Source of the DNA: Thermodesulfovibrio yellowstonii DSM 11347
Lineage (GTDB): Bacteria; Nitrospirota; Thermodesulfovibrionia; Thermodesulfovibrionales; Thermodesulfovibrionaceae
Assembly: GCF_000020985.1 (NCBI RefSeq)
Contig: NC_011296.1
Coordinates: 1,602,001 to 1,666,000 of the forward strand
Direction of reading: 5' to 3'
DNA length: 64,000 bases
Positions 9,541 to 17,456 of this stretch are shown in pieces. Under the pieces are notes generated by a model. It had not been told where the DNA came from. It searched no databases and worked only from the letters and a program-made list of their open reading frames with translations. Positions within the stretch are counted from its first letter, which is position 1. Each line of letters opens with the position of its first letter. The translations under genes and the position numbers were made by a program.

Positions 9541-10259
9541 TACCAATAAGAGACTGTCTTCCAAGAAGATATACTCCTTATATGACATGGCTAATTATAT
9601 CTTTAAACTGCTTTGTTTTCCTTTTTGAGCTCATGTTCAGCAAAGAAGATTTAGACTATCTTTTCCATATATTCGGTGTAATTCCAGCAAGATATATGCT
9701 AATAGATACTCTGCCTATTGATCCCCTTTACTATCTTCCTTTTCTAACAAGTATGTTTTTGCATGGTGGGTGGTTCCATCTTATAAGTAATATGTGGATT
9801 ATGTGGATTTTTGCTGACAATGTGGAAGATAAAATGGGTTCTTTTAGATTTTTAATATTTTATCTCCTATGTGGATTTGGAGCTGGATGGATTCACTGTC
9901 TTACTAATCCTGCATCAACTATACCAACAGTTGGTGCTTCTGGCGCCATATCTGGTGTCTTAGGTGCCTATATGATAATGTTCCCTTATGCAAAAGTTAT
10001 AACTCTATTCCCAATTTTATTTTTTCCCTTCTTTTTTGCACTTCCTGCAATTTTTTATATACTTATGTGGTTTTTCATTCAACTTTTTTCAGGACTCGGT
10101 TCATTGCTTAGCCCAACTGATGTTGGTGGAGTTGCTTGGTGGGCTCATGTAGGTGGCTTCATTTTTGGTATAGTCCTTCATAGGCTATTTGTTATTAAAA
10201 AGAGACTTCATATGTATGATGACCATTTTGACTACTACTGTGCATGGGGAAGATGGTAG
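9537..10259 (+). CDS. Rhomboid-family intramembrane serine protease
   Basis: A 240-residue polytopic membrane protease. HGGWFHLISNMWIMW gives the helix-2 His/Asn residues, VGASGAISGVLGAYM holds the catalytic serine of the GxSG motif, and WWAHVGGFIFG gives the catalytic histidine, so the Ser-His dyad is complete. It probably has six or more membrane segments. It is the last gene of the run that begins at thrC, and is convergent with glnA. Native substrates are unknown. Confidence 0.9.
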   Translation: MIPIRDCLPRRYTPYMTWLIISLNCFVFLFELMFSKEDLDYLFHIFGVIPARYMLIDTLPIDPLYYLPFLTSMFLHGGWFHLISNMWIMWIFADNVEDKMGSFRFLIFYLLCGFGAGWIHCLTNPASTIPTVGASGAISGVLGAYMIMFPYAKVITLFPILFFPFFFALPAIFYILMWFFIQLFSGLGSLLSPTDVGGVAWWAHVGGFIFGIVLHRLFVIKKRLHMYDDHFDYYCAWGRW

Positions 10260-10261
10260 AA

Positions 10262-10291
10262 GATAGGGGGACGATTTATGTCACCCCTATC
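10262..10291. terminator. Inverted repeat between convergent rhomboid and glnA genes
   Basis: GATAGGGG at 10262-10269 pairs perfectly with CCCCTATC at 10284-10291 around a 14-base loop. It lies between two convergent genes, just beyond both stop codons, which suits a bidirectional terminator. No clear T-run follows on either side, so the call is tentative. Confidence 0.4.
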
Positions 10292-10299
10292 CTTCAGAA

Positions 10300-11634
10300 T
10301 TATAGAATTGGGAGATATCTTTCTAATTCATAGGGGAAAATTCTTATACGATAATCATCCCATTCTTTCTTTTTACTTTCAATTAGGTTTGTAAAAATAT
10401 GTTCTCCGAGTGTCTCTTTTAAAATTGTACTCTTTTCAGCATACTCAATAGCTTCAATAAGGCTACCAGGAAGGCTATCAATACCGAGAGACTTTCTTTC
10501 TTCAGGAGCAAGATGATAAACATCTTTTTCAATAGGTTCAGGTAACTTATATTTCTTCTCAACACCAGTTAATCCAGCATTAAGCATACATGCAAAAGCA
10601 AGGTAGGGATTACATGCTGGGTCAGGACTTCTTAATTCAATCCTTGTTGCTTTTTCTTTTCCGGGCTTGTAAAGAGGCACTCTTATAAGAGCTGATCTAT
10701 TTCTTCTTGCCCAGCAAATATAAACTGGAGCTTCATATCCTGGAACAAGTCTCTTATAGGAATTAACCCATTGATTAAGCACTAGCGTAATTTCTTTAAT
10801 ATGTGTTAGGACACCTGCTATATAACTCTTGGCTATATCTGAAAGATAATATGGATCCTTTGGATTGAAGAAAGCATTTTTATCACCTTTAAAAAGTGAC
10901 TGATGAGTATGCATTCCGCTTCCATTCTCACCAAAAAGAGGCTTTGGCATGAATGTGGCATAGACACCGTGTCTTTTTGCTATTTCCTTAACAACTACTC
11001 TGTAAGTCATCACTATATCTGCCATATTCAAAGCTTCAGCGTATCTAAGGTCAATCTCATGCTGAGAGGGTGCAACTTCATGGTGTGAGTATTCTACCTT
11101 AATTCCCATCTGCTCAAGTGCTAAGATAGTATCTCTTCTAAGATCCTCAGCTGCATCTAAGGGATAATCAAAATAACCCCCTTCATCTAAAATTTCTGGG
11201 TCCTTATCGGTTTTAAAATAGAAAAATTCAAGTTCTGGACCAAGATAGAAAGTAAAGCCTTTCTTCGCTGCTTTTTCAAGATTTGTCTTGAGAATATATC
11301 TTGGATCACCTTTATATGGTGTTCCATCTGGTTCATAGATGTCGCAGAACATTCTTGCAACAGGACTTTCTTTTGGTCTCCATGGCAAAACTGCAAAAGT
11401 TGTCGGATCAGGTCTTGCAATCATATCAGACTCATCAATTCTTGCAAATCCATGAATTGATGAACCATCAAATCCCATCCCCTCAGAGAAAGCAACCTCA
11501 AGCTCTTCCACTGGAACTGCAAAACTTTTAAGCTGGCCAAGAATATCTGTAAACCAGAGCCTGACAAATTTAACATTCATTTCTTTGACCAGTTTCATAA
11601 CATCTTTTTCATCTCTTGGCTTTGAATAAGTCAT
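10300..11634 (-). CDS. glnA: Glutamine synthetase, type I
   Basis: Makes glutamine from glutamate, ammonia and ATP in the cytoplasm, the main ammonium-assimilating enzyme. I start at 11634 (MTYSKPRDEK), giving 444 residues, because GGAGG lies six to seven bases before that ATG. Upstream in-frame starts up to 11691 lack such a site. Motifs include GFDGSSIHGFA, EFFYFKTDKD, NGSGMHTHQS and ELRSPDPACNPYLAFA. The length fits the alpha class, which is usually feedback-inhibited rather than adenylylated. A tyrosine (KDVYHLAPEE) is nevertheless present near the adenylylation site of the beta class. The promoter and operator are described separately at 11764-11815. Confidence 0.95.
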   Translation of the reverse strand: MTYSKPRDEKDVMKLVKEMNVKFVRLWFTDILGQLKSFAVPVEELEVAFSEGMGFDGSSIHGFARIDESDMIARPDPTTFAVLPWRPKESPVARMFCDIYEPDGTPYKGDPRYILKTNLEKAAKKGFTFYLGPELEFFYFKTDKDPEILDEGGYFDYPLDAAEDLRRDTILALEQMGIKVEYSHHEVAPSQHEIDLRYAEALNMADIVMTYRVVVKEIAKRHGVYATFMPKPLFGENGSGMHTHQSLFKGDKNAFFNPKDPYYLSDIAKSYIAGVLTHIKEITLVLNQWVNSYKRLVPGYEAPVYICWARRNRSALIRVPLYKPGKEKATRIELRSPDPACNPYLAFACMLNAGLTGVEKKYKLPEPIEKDVYHLAPEERKSLGIDSLPGSLIEAIEYAEKSTILKETLGEHIFTNLIESKKKEWDDYRIRIFPYELERYLPIL

Positions 11635-11763
11635 AACATCCTCCATTTTTTTATTTTCTATGAGGCAAAGCCTCTTTAAGATTAACCCCAAAAATTAAAC
11701 TAAATATACTTTAACAAACTTTTCTAAATATCTTCTATTCAATCTATCATTTTTTAATTTAAC

Positions 11764-11777
11764 GGCTAACGGTTGCC
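11764..11777. promoter_or_regulatory. GGCA-N6-TGCC-like palindrome downstream of the glnA -10 box
   Basis: The plus strand reads GGCTAACGGTTGCC, that is GGCTA-N4-TTGCC. It is a one-mismatch copy of the perfect GGCAA-N4-TTGCC palindromes at 12245-12258 (glutamate synthase) and 33734-33747 (nifA). It begins about 10 bases downstream of the glnA -10 box, so a bound protein would block transcription initiation. The general form GGNA-N6-TNCC resembles archaeal NrpR nitrogen operators. Repressor identity is inferred. Confidence 0.5.
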
Positions 11778-11786
11778 ATATAGCAT

Positions 11787-11815
11787 ATCATAGCAATAAT
11801 AAAAATTTTTGTCAA
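11787..11815 (-). promoter_or_regulatory. Sigma-70 promoter of glnA
   Basis: Reading the minus strand, TTGACA (11815-11810) and TATGAT (11792-11787) are separated by exactly 17 bases, with TG one base before the -10 (extended -10). This is the best-formed housekeeping promoter in the window. A single AACA-N4-TGTA element at 11814-11825 overlaps the upstream edge of the -35, and a palindrome follows the -10. The leader to the glnA ATG is about 145 bases. Confidence 0.75.
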
Positions 11816-11897
11816 CAATTTTGTAGGAAAAAATATCATTTTTAATCTGTCCACATATTATTTTAATTTTTTATACTTCTTATTTTTTCACCTTTTT

Positions 11898-11918
11898 ATG
11901 TCTTGAAAATCAAGACAT
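11898..11918. promoter_or_regulatory. Perfect 9-bp inverted repeat in the glnA/glt divergent region
   Basis: ATGTCTTGA and TCAAGACAT flank an AAA centre. No T-run follows on either strand, so it is more likely a protein-binding site than a terminator. It lies about 80 bp upstream of the glnA -35 box. The 597-bp region 11692-12288 holds the two promoters, this repeat and a cluster of dispersed repeat sequence; I see no gene in it. Confidence 0.45.
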
Positions 11919-11978
11919 GACAAAGAGGTTAAATTTTCACTTGCCTCAATCCTTTATTCTAAGCTAAGCAATGCAAAT

Positions 11979-12150
11979 CCTGAGCTTATGGGCGAAGACA
12001 GCGAAGAATCTCTTTCCTTTTCTCTCCATAACAGAAAAGGACCTTCACCTTCGGCTCAAAGTGACAGAATAGGACTGTATTCAGAGGCATTTCTTTATCT
12101 GCCATTTCAGTCATACTTTCTGCCATTCCGAACGAAGTGAGGAATCTCCT
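11979..12150. repeat. Cluster of dispersed REP-like repeat copies
   Basis: Three degenerate copies of a short palindrome-rich unit lie in tandem. The best is 12124-12149, whose reverse complement reads GAGATTCCTCACTTCGTTCG and continues GAATG. The same unit occurs at 20339-20375, 37039-37065 and 49958-49987. Units of this kind are scattered intergenic repeats in many bacterial genomes. An 87-codon open frame across this stretch on the minus strand is an artefact of the repeat. Confidence 0.7.
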
Positions 12151-12205
12151 AATAAATAAGCTTACTACATAAAAATTTGACTTTAGTAAAATTAAAACAT
12201 AAAAA

Positions 12206-12233
12206 TTGACAAAAATGTATTGCTTTATATATT
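12206..12233 (+). promoter_or_regulatory. Sigma-70 promoter of the glutamate synthase operon
   Basis: TTGACA at 12206-12211 and TATATT at 12228-12233 are separated by 16 bases, and the ATG of the first glutamate synthase gene lies 55 bases further on. A GGAG ribosome-binding site precedes that ATG. The palindrome at 12245-12258 lies where the transcript would begin. Confidence 0.65.
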
Positions 12234-12244
12234 CTAAATTAGAA

Positions 12245-12258
12245 GGCAACCTTTTGCC
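12245..12258. promoter_or_regulatory. GGCAA-N4-TTGCC operator in the glutamate synthase leader
   Basis: A perfect palindrome, GGCAACCTTTTGCC, starts 12 bases after the -10 box. The same palindrome with a different centre occurs at the nifA promoter (33734-33747), and a one-mismatch form occurs at glnA (11764-11777). Position over the start of transcription suggests a repressor. The GGCA-N6-TGCC shape fits NrpR-like operators known from methanogens. Confidence 0.6.
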
Positions 12259-12288
12259 GATGAATATAATTAGTTTTGGAGATTTTGA

Positions 12289-13398
12289 ATGTGTAGATTA
12301 GCAGCTATAACTTCATCCAAATATTTTTCTCCGATGGAGAATATACTTGCTCTTGAAACAATGAAAGAAGGGCATGATGGCTCTGGGCTTGGGCTTACTC
12401 TTAAAGATCTCGGAGGAGAGTTTAAAGACCTGAAGGAATACCCTATCCTTTCAGGAATATGTTCAAGAAAGGGCAGAGAAATTCTTGATGCCTATATGGA
12501 AGAGGCAGGCTTTAAACTCATCCATAAATGGAAACCCAAAATTAAGCCTGTGAAAGGAATTATAAAAAGAGATTATTATTTTGCAGCAGTGTATGACTAT
12601 CCTGATGAATGGAAGGACAAATCGTTTAGGGAAAAAGAAAACCTTCTTATGAACACGAGATTAACTCTTAGGAAAATGGGAGAAGCTGATGAATCTATTT
12701 TCGTTTTTTCTTTTTATCCTGATGTGATCACACTTAAAGAAGTGGGAGACCCCCTTGAAATTGGCGAGTTTTTTGGACTTGACAAAGACATTCTTAAAGC
12801 AAAGGTTATTTTTGCACAGGGCAGACAAAACACCAACTACCAAATTTATCTTTATGCCTGTCATCCCTTTTTCTTACAGGGTTACTGCACAATGACAAAT
12901 GGTGAAAATACAGCCTTTGTTCCCATAAGAGAATTCTTAATGAGTAGAGGTTTCCCGGGCTATATGGGATATAATTCAGACAGTGAAGTTTTCTGCCACA
13001 TACTTCACTACACTAATAAGAGGCTCGGTTTCCCGCTTACATATTATAAAGACGTTATCACCCCCCTCAAATGGCAGGAAATTGAACAAAGACCTGATAG
13101 AGAAGCACTATCACTAATAAAGCAATCACTTAGACCTTTATGTATCGATGGACCTAACATGGTTATAGGATTTATCCCTGATGGAACATGCTTTATGGTG
13201 CAGGATGCAAAGAAGCTGAGACCCGGTGTTGTCGGAGGAGTAAAGGGCAAATATGCCCTAATGTCAGAACTCTGTGGTCTTGATAAAGTTATTCCTGAAA
13301 GAGACAAATCAAAGGATATATTTCCAATGAAGTATGACATGGTGATTGTATCACCTGATGCAAAGGAGGTAAAGGTATGGAACCAGCTACAGGCTTAA
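12289..13398 (+). CDS. Glutamate synthase, amidotransferase-like domain subunit
   Basis: A 369-residue class II glutamine amidotransferase. The protein starts Met-Cys-Arg-Leu, so after Met removal Cys becomes the N-terminal nucleophile of the Ntn fold. GHDGSGLGLTLKDL supplies the usual glutamine-binding loop. In archaeal-type glutamate synthase this domain is a separate polypeptide that strips ammonia from glutamine for the FMN synthase domain encoded next. The end overlaps the next gene by 22 bp. The start has a GGAG site about 7 bases away. Confidence 0.85.
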   Translation: MCRLAAITSSKYFSPMENILALETMKEGHDGSGLGLTLKDLGGEFKDLKEYPILSGICSRKGREILDAYMEEAGFKLIHKWKPKIKPVKGIIKRDYYFAAVYDYPDEWKDKSFREKENLLMNTRLTLRKMGEADESIFVFSFYPDVITLKEVGDPLEIGEFFGLDKDILKAKVIFAQGRQNTNYQIYLYACHPFFLQGYCTMTNGENTAFVPIREFLMSRGFPGYMGYNSDSEVFCHILHYTNKRLGFPLTYYKDVITPLKWQEIEQRPDREALSLIKQSLRPLCIDGPNMVIGFIPDGTCFMVQDAKKLRPGVVGGVKGKYALMSELCGLDKVIPERDKSKDIFPMKYDMVIVSPDAKEVKVWNQLQA

Positions 13399-15044
13399 AG
13401 CTTGACTATAACCATAAATTAACTATAAAAGAGTTTCCTTACATTGTTAGATGGAGAGAAGACCGTTGCAAACGTTGCGGTCAATGCACAGCAGTATGTC
13501 CAAATGGTGCAATAAAGCCTGCTGTTAAATACACAAGGGTTATTGAATCAGGGGGAGACACACCTAAGCCAAGACCTGTAAGAAGAATCATTCATGTGAT
13601 TGAACAGGTTAACAACATGGAAAACTATTGCACAGGCTGTGCCATGTGTGCCCTTGTATGTCCCAATAATGCCATTGAACCTGAATACAATCCTCAAAAT
13701 AAATTTCTCTTTTACAAAAACCGTGGCGGTGAAGGATACAAAAGGGGTGGAAGAAGAAATGACCCTGGAGTTTCCACTCTTGACAGAATTAAATTTACAA
13801 GAATATCCATGCTGACTGACCCTGCCTTAGATGCAGGAAGGCATGAATTTAGAGTCCGCTCATACATTGGAAGAATCTTACCACCAGAAGAGTTACCTCT
13901 CAAAGTTAAAGATGGTAAACTTGTTGTTGATAAATCTTCAGGTAAGTTCATTCCACCTGTTAGAGAAATATTCCCCATAATGATTGGTAGCATGTCCATT
14001 GGAGCTCTCTCACCTCACATGTGGGAAGGGCTTGCCATGGGTGTAGCTTATCTGAATGAAGTTGAAGGAATTCCAGTAGTTATGTGCTCTGGTGAAGGAG
14101 GATTCCCTCCAAGACTTCTTAAATCAAGATATGTGAAATATTTTGTCCTTCAGATTGCTTCAGGTTATTTTGGATGGGATAGCATAATTCATACATTGCC
14201 TTACATGACAGAAGACCCAGCAGCAATAGAGATAAAGTACGGTCAAGGTGCAAAACCAGGTGATGGTGGACTTCTTATGGCACCGAAAGTAATTAAGCTT
14301 ATTGCCGAAATAAGAGGTGTTCCCAAATATGTTGACCTTCCCTCTCCTCCAACACATCAGACAAAGTATTCTATTGAAGAGGCAGTTATGAAGATGATTC
14401 AGTCCATGTCTATGGCTTTTGGATTCAGAATCCCAGTATATCCAAAAATTTCAGGAACAAAAACAGCAAAAGCTGTATTAAACAACTTAGCCCGTAATCC
14501 TTATGCTGCTGCATTATGCATAGATGGAGAAGACGGTGGAACTGGTGCAGCATACAATGTCTCCCTTGATAAAATGGGACATCCTATCGCATCAAACATT
14601 AGAGAATGCTACCTTGACCTTGTAAAGCAGGGTAAACAGAATGAACTTCCTTTGATTGCTGCAGGAGGCATTGGTAAAAAAGGTAATCTTGCAGCAAATG
14701 CTGCAGCACTTATAATGCTTGGTGCATCAGCTGTTGCAATAGGAAAATACATAATGCAGGCAACAGCTGATTGTCTTGGAGATGAGTATAATAGATGCAA
14801 TCTATGCAACACTGGTAAATGTCCGAGAGGGATAACAACTCAAGACCCTAAGCTTTACAGACGTCTTGACCCAGATAAAGTAGCAGAAAGAGTGGTGGAG
14901 ATATTCAAAGCTGCGGATGTAGAGCTTCGTAAAATTTTTGCACCTATGGGAAGAAGCACAGAGCTTCCAATTGGAATGTCTGATGGTTTAAGTATAGATG
15001 ATAAAGCAATGGCAGAAAGGTTGGAGATAAGCTATGCCTGCTAA
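13377..15044 (+). CDS. gltB: Glutamate synthase, FMN-binding synthase subunit with N-terminal ferredoxin domain
   Basis: A 555-residue protein. Residues 25-110 hold two 4Fe-4S motifs (CKRCGQCTAVCP and CTGCAMCALVCP). The rest is the FMN-binding synthase barrel, with GSMSIGALSPHMWEGLAMG, CSGEGGFPPR, GQGAKPGDGGLL and DGEDGGTGAAYN. The late CNLCNTGKCPRG cysteines match the 3Fe-4S ligands of glutamate synthase. It makes glutamate from 2-oxoglutarate and ammonia delivered by the amidotransferase subunit. GGAGG precedes the start and 11 bp overlap the next gene. Confidence 0.92.
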   Translation: MEPATGLKLDYNHKLTIKEFPYIVRWREDRCKRCGQCTAVCPNGAIKPAVKYTRVIESGGDTPKPRPVRRIIHVIEQVNNMENYCTGCAMCALVCPNNAIEPEYNPQNKFLFYKNRGGEGYKRGGRRNDPGVSTLDRIKFTRISMLTDPALDAGRHEFRVRSYIGRILPPEELPLKVKDGKLVVDKSSGKFIPPVREIFPIMIGSMSIGALSPHMWEGLAMGVAYLNEVEGIPVVMCSGEGGFPPRLLKSRYVKYFVLQIASGYFGWDSIIHTLPYMTEDPAAIEIKYGQGAKPGDGGLLMAPKVIKLIAEIRGVPKYVDLPSPPTHQTKYSIEEAVMKMIQSMSMAFGFRIPVYPKISGTKTAKAVLNNLARNPYAAALCIDGEDGGTGAAYNVSLDKMGHPIASNIRECYLDLVKQGKQNELPLIAAGGIGKKGNLAANAAALIMLGASAVAIGKYIMQATADCLGDEYNRCNLCNTGKCPRGITTQDPKLYRRLDPDKVAERVVEIFKAADVELRKIFAPMGRSTELPIGMSDGLSIDDKAMAERLEISYAC

Positions 15045-17451
15045 GAAAAAAGAACAAAAAGAAATGCCAAAAGTTGGCTTACACGAATCAGTGATTTCCT
15101 ATCAAGATGCTGTGAGATGGATTGATGACAGAACTGTCACCATATACGGCAATATTAACGGAAAAAGAGTTCCCTCACGAATTCTTGAGGAGTTTATTCA
15201 GGAATCAGTAAGGGATGGGGCAAGAAATCTTCATATATATGCAGACGGACAGCACGGAATTGGCGGAAGAATATATCCTCAGGGTGAGCCAATAAAGATT
15301 ACAATTGAAGGTCCTGTTGGGCAGAGATGCGGCTCAATGGGGATGTTTGGAACAGAGATAGTTGTAAAGGGTGGTGTCTCCGATGACGTGGGATGGCTTA
15401 ACTGTGGAGCTAAGATAACAGTGCTTGGTGATGCTACAAACGGAGCATGGAATGCTGCTGCACAGGGAATTCTATATGTTCAGGGAAGTGGTGGTGCCCG
15501 CTGTGACACAATGACAAAACACAATCCCCGTTTTGACCCACCGCAGTCATGGTATCTAAGAGATGTGGGAGACTCTTTCGCTGAGTTTAAGGCAGGAGGA
15601 ATAGCTGTAGTGTGCGGCGTAAATCCCCGTAATTCAAGAAGTGTTCTCGGATACAGACCCTGTGTTGGAATGGTTGGTGGTGTTATTTATTTCCGCGGGA
15701 GAATAGACGGGTATTCTGAAAGAGATGTGAAACTTCTTGAGATAACTGAGCAGGACTGGCAGTGGCTCTGTGAACATTTAAAGCCCTATCTTACAGCAAT
15801 TGAGAGAGTAGAACTCTATGATGAACTTACAAAAAGCCCGAATGAATGGCACAAGCTTATTCCCTATACTCCTCAGGAAAGAAGACAGAGACGGTGGTTT
15901 AAAGTCTCAATGGAAGAATTCAGAAAAAACTACTGGGAAAAGGAAGTAGGCAAAGGAGGAATTTTTGCCGAATACATTGACCATGAACCAACGATAATCC
16001 CATACATTGTAACAGGCGAATATCGTAGATATAAACCAGTTTGGGCAAATGAAAAGTATGCACCACCCTGTGCATACAGTTGTCCAACCCATATACCAAC
16101 TCATAAAAGAACCGCACTTATAAGGCTTGGAAAAGTAAAAGAAGCCATTGAGATGGTTCTTGAATATAGCCCCTTACCTGCAACTGTCTGCGGAATGATA
16201 TGTCCTAATCTATGCATGCAGGCATGCACTCGTGGCATAATTGACATGCCAATATCGGTCAAAGAGTTCGGTAAAGCTTCACTGGAGCTTCCAGCACCTA
16301 AGAAGCCAAAACCTACAGGTCATAAAGTAGCAGTAATTGGTGCAGGACCTGCTGGAATGTCTGTGGCATGGCAACTAAGCCTTAAGGGACATGAGGTTAC
16401 CATATATGAGGCAACAGATAAAATTGGAGGTAAAATAGAACTTTGCATACCAGAGCATAGACTTAATAAAGAAATTCTTCATAAAGAAATAGAGAGATTC
16501 AAAGAAGTTGTTCCTGATATAAGGCTTAACACAAAAGTGACAAAAGAGCTTTTTGAAGAAATTTTAAAGGAATATGAGTTTGTAGTAATTGCCGTTGGAG
16601 CTCACAAACCAAGAAAAATACCTTTCCCCGGCTCAGAGCACACAGTTTCTGCCTATGAGTTCATGAGAGATATAAACAGAGGAAAGACCTATGACCTGAA
16701 GGGGAAAAAAGTAGTTATAATTGGTGCTGGAAATGTGGGAATGGACACAGGAGTTGAAGCATTTCTTTGTGGTGCATCATCAGTGGTAGCTGTTGATATA
16801 CAAAAACCAGCTGCCTTTGGTGCTGAGTTTCAATATGCAAAGCAAAGGGGAGTAGAGATTATATGGCCTAAGGTGACAGAAAAATATGTTCCCGAGGAAA
16901 AGAAAATCTATTTTACTGATGGAACAAGCTTAGATGCAGATTTCGTTATAGTTGCAATAGGTGATATGCCTGACTTAGACTTTGTTCCTCATCAGATTCA
17001 TACTGAGAGAGGCTGGGTTGTGATAAATGAGTTTTTCCAGACATCAAATCCAAAAGTATTTGCCATAGGAGATGTAACAGGACTTGGACTTGTAACCCAT
17101 GCAATAGGACATGGAAGGCTTCTTGCAGAATATCTCCATGGAGAACTCATGCATGCACCAATAACAAGAGATTTAAGACCAAGAATACCCTATGAAAAAG
17201 TTAAAATTGACTATTATGAAAGATGTCGTGCTGTAACAAGCCTTGAACAAGAAGCAGAAAGATGTCTATCCTGTGGTTCCTGTAGAGACTGCCACATGTG
17301 TGAGATGACATGCTATTGGGGTGCTATAAGCAGAGTAGAAAAGCCCGATGGCAGATATGAATACGTAGTAGATGAAAATAAATGCATTGCCTGCGGCTTC
17401 TGCGTAGGAATCTGCCCCTGCGGCGTCTGGGAGATGGTAGAGAATATTTAA
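15034..17451 (+). CDS. Glutamate synthase GXGXG domain fused to FAD-dependent small-subunit oxidoreductase
   Basis: An 805-residue fusion. Residues 30-270 are the GXGXG (alpha subunit C-terminal) domain, with repeated glycine turns such as GGRIYPQG and CGAKITVLGDATNG. From about 340 a cysteine-rich linker (CAYSCPTHIPTHKRT, CGMICPNLCMQACTRG) leads to FAD-binding GAGPAGMSVAWQL and NAD(P)-binding GAGNVGMDTG, as in GltD. Two C-terminal 4Fe-4S motifs (CGSCRDCHMCEMTC, CIACGFCVGICPCGVW) end it. It passes electrons to the FMN synthase subunit encoded upstream. The fusion of these two parts is less common than the separate genes. Confidence 0.9.
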   Translation: MPAKKKEQKEMPKVGLHESVISYQDAVRWIDDRTVTIYGNINGKRVPSRILEEFIQESVRDGARNLHIYADGQHGIGGRIYPQGEPIKITIEGPVGQRCGSMGMFGTEIVVKGGVSDDVGWLNCGAKITVLGDATNGAWNAAAQGILYVQGSGGARCDTMTKHNPRFDPPQSWYLRDVGDSFAEFKAGGIAVVCGVNPRNSRSVLGYRPCVGMVGGVIYFRGRIDGYSERDVKLLEITEQDWQWLCEHLKPYLTAIERVELYDELTKSPNEWHKLIPYTPQERRQRRWFKVSMEEFRKNYWEKEVGKGGIFAEYIDHEPTIIPYIVTGEYRRYKPVWANEKYAPPCAYSCPTHIPTHKRTALIRLGKVKEAIEMVLEYSPLPATVCGMICPNLCMQACTRGIIDMPISVKEFGKASLELPAPKKPKPTGHKVAVIGAGPAGMSVAWQLSLKGHEVTIYEATDKIGGKIELCIPEHRLNKEILHKEIERFKEVVPDIRLNTKVTKELFEEILKEYEFVVIAVGAHKPRKIPFPGSEHTVSAYEFMRDINRGKTYDLKGKKVVIIGAGNVGMDTGVEAFLCGASSVVAVDIQKPAAFGAEFQYAKQRGVEIIWPKVTEKYVPEEKKIYFTDGTSLDADFVIVAIGDMPDLDFVPHQIHTERGWVVINEFFQTSNPKVFAIGDVTGLGLVTHAIGHGRLLAEYLHGELMHAPITRDLRPRIPYEKVKIDYYERCRAVTSLEQEAERCLSCGSCRDCHMCEMTCYWGAISRVEKPDGRYEYVVDENKCIACGFCVGICPCGVWEMVENI

Positions 17452-17456
17452 AAATA

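Noticed and set aside
11764-11785. A TGGCA-containing stretch upstream of glnA as a sigma-54 promoter
   Set aside because: TGGCAACCGTTAGCC has no TTGC box at the right spacing, while a near-perfect sigma-70 promoter lies beside it.
11986-12249. An 87-codon minus-strand open frame in the glnA/glt intergenic region
   Set aside because: It is made largely of the dispersed repeat at 11979-12150, crosses the glutamate synthase promoter and operator, and has no ribosome-binding site.
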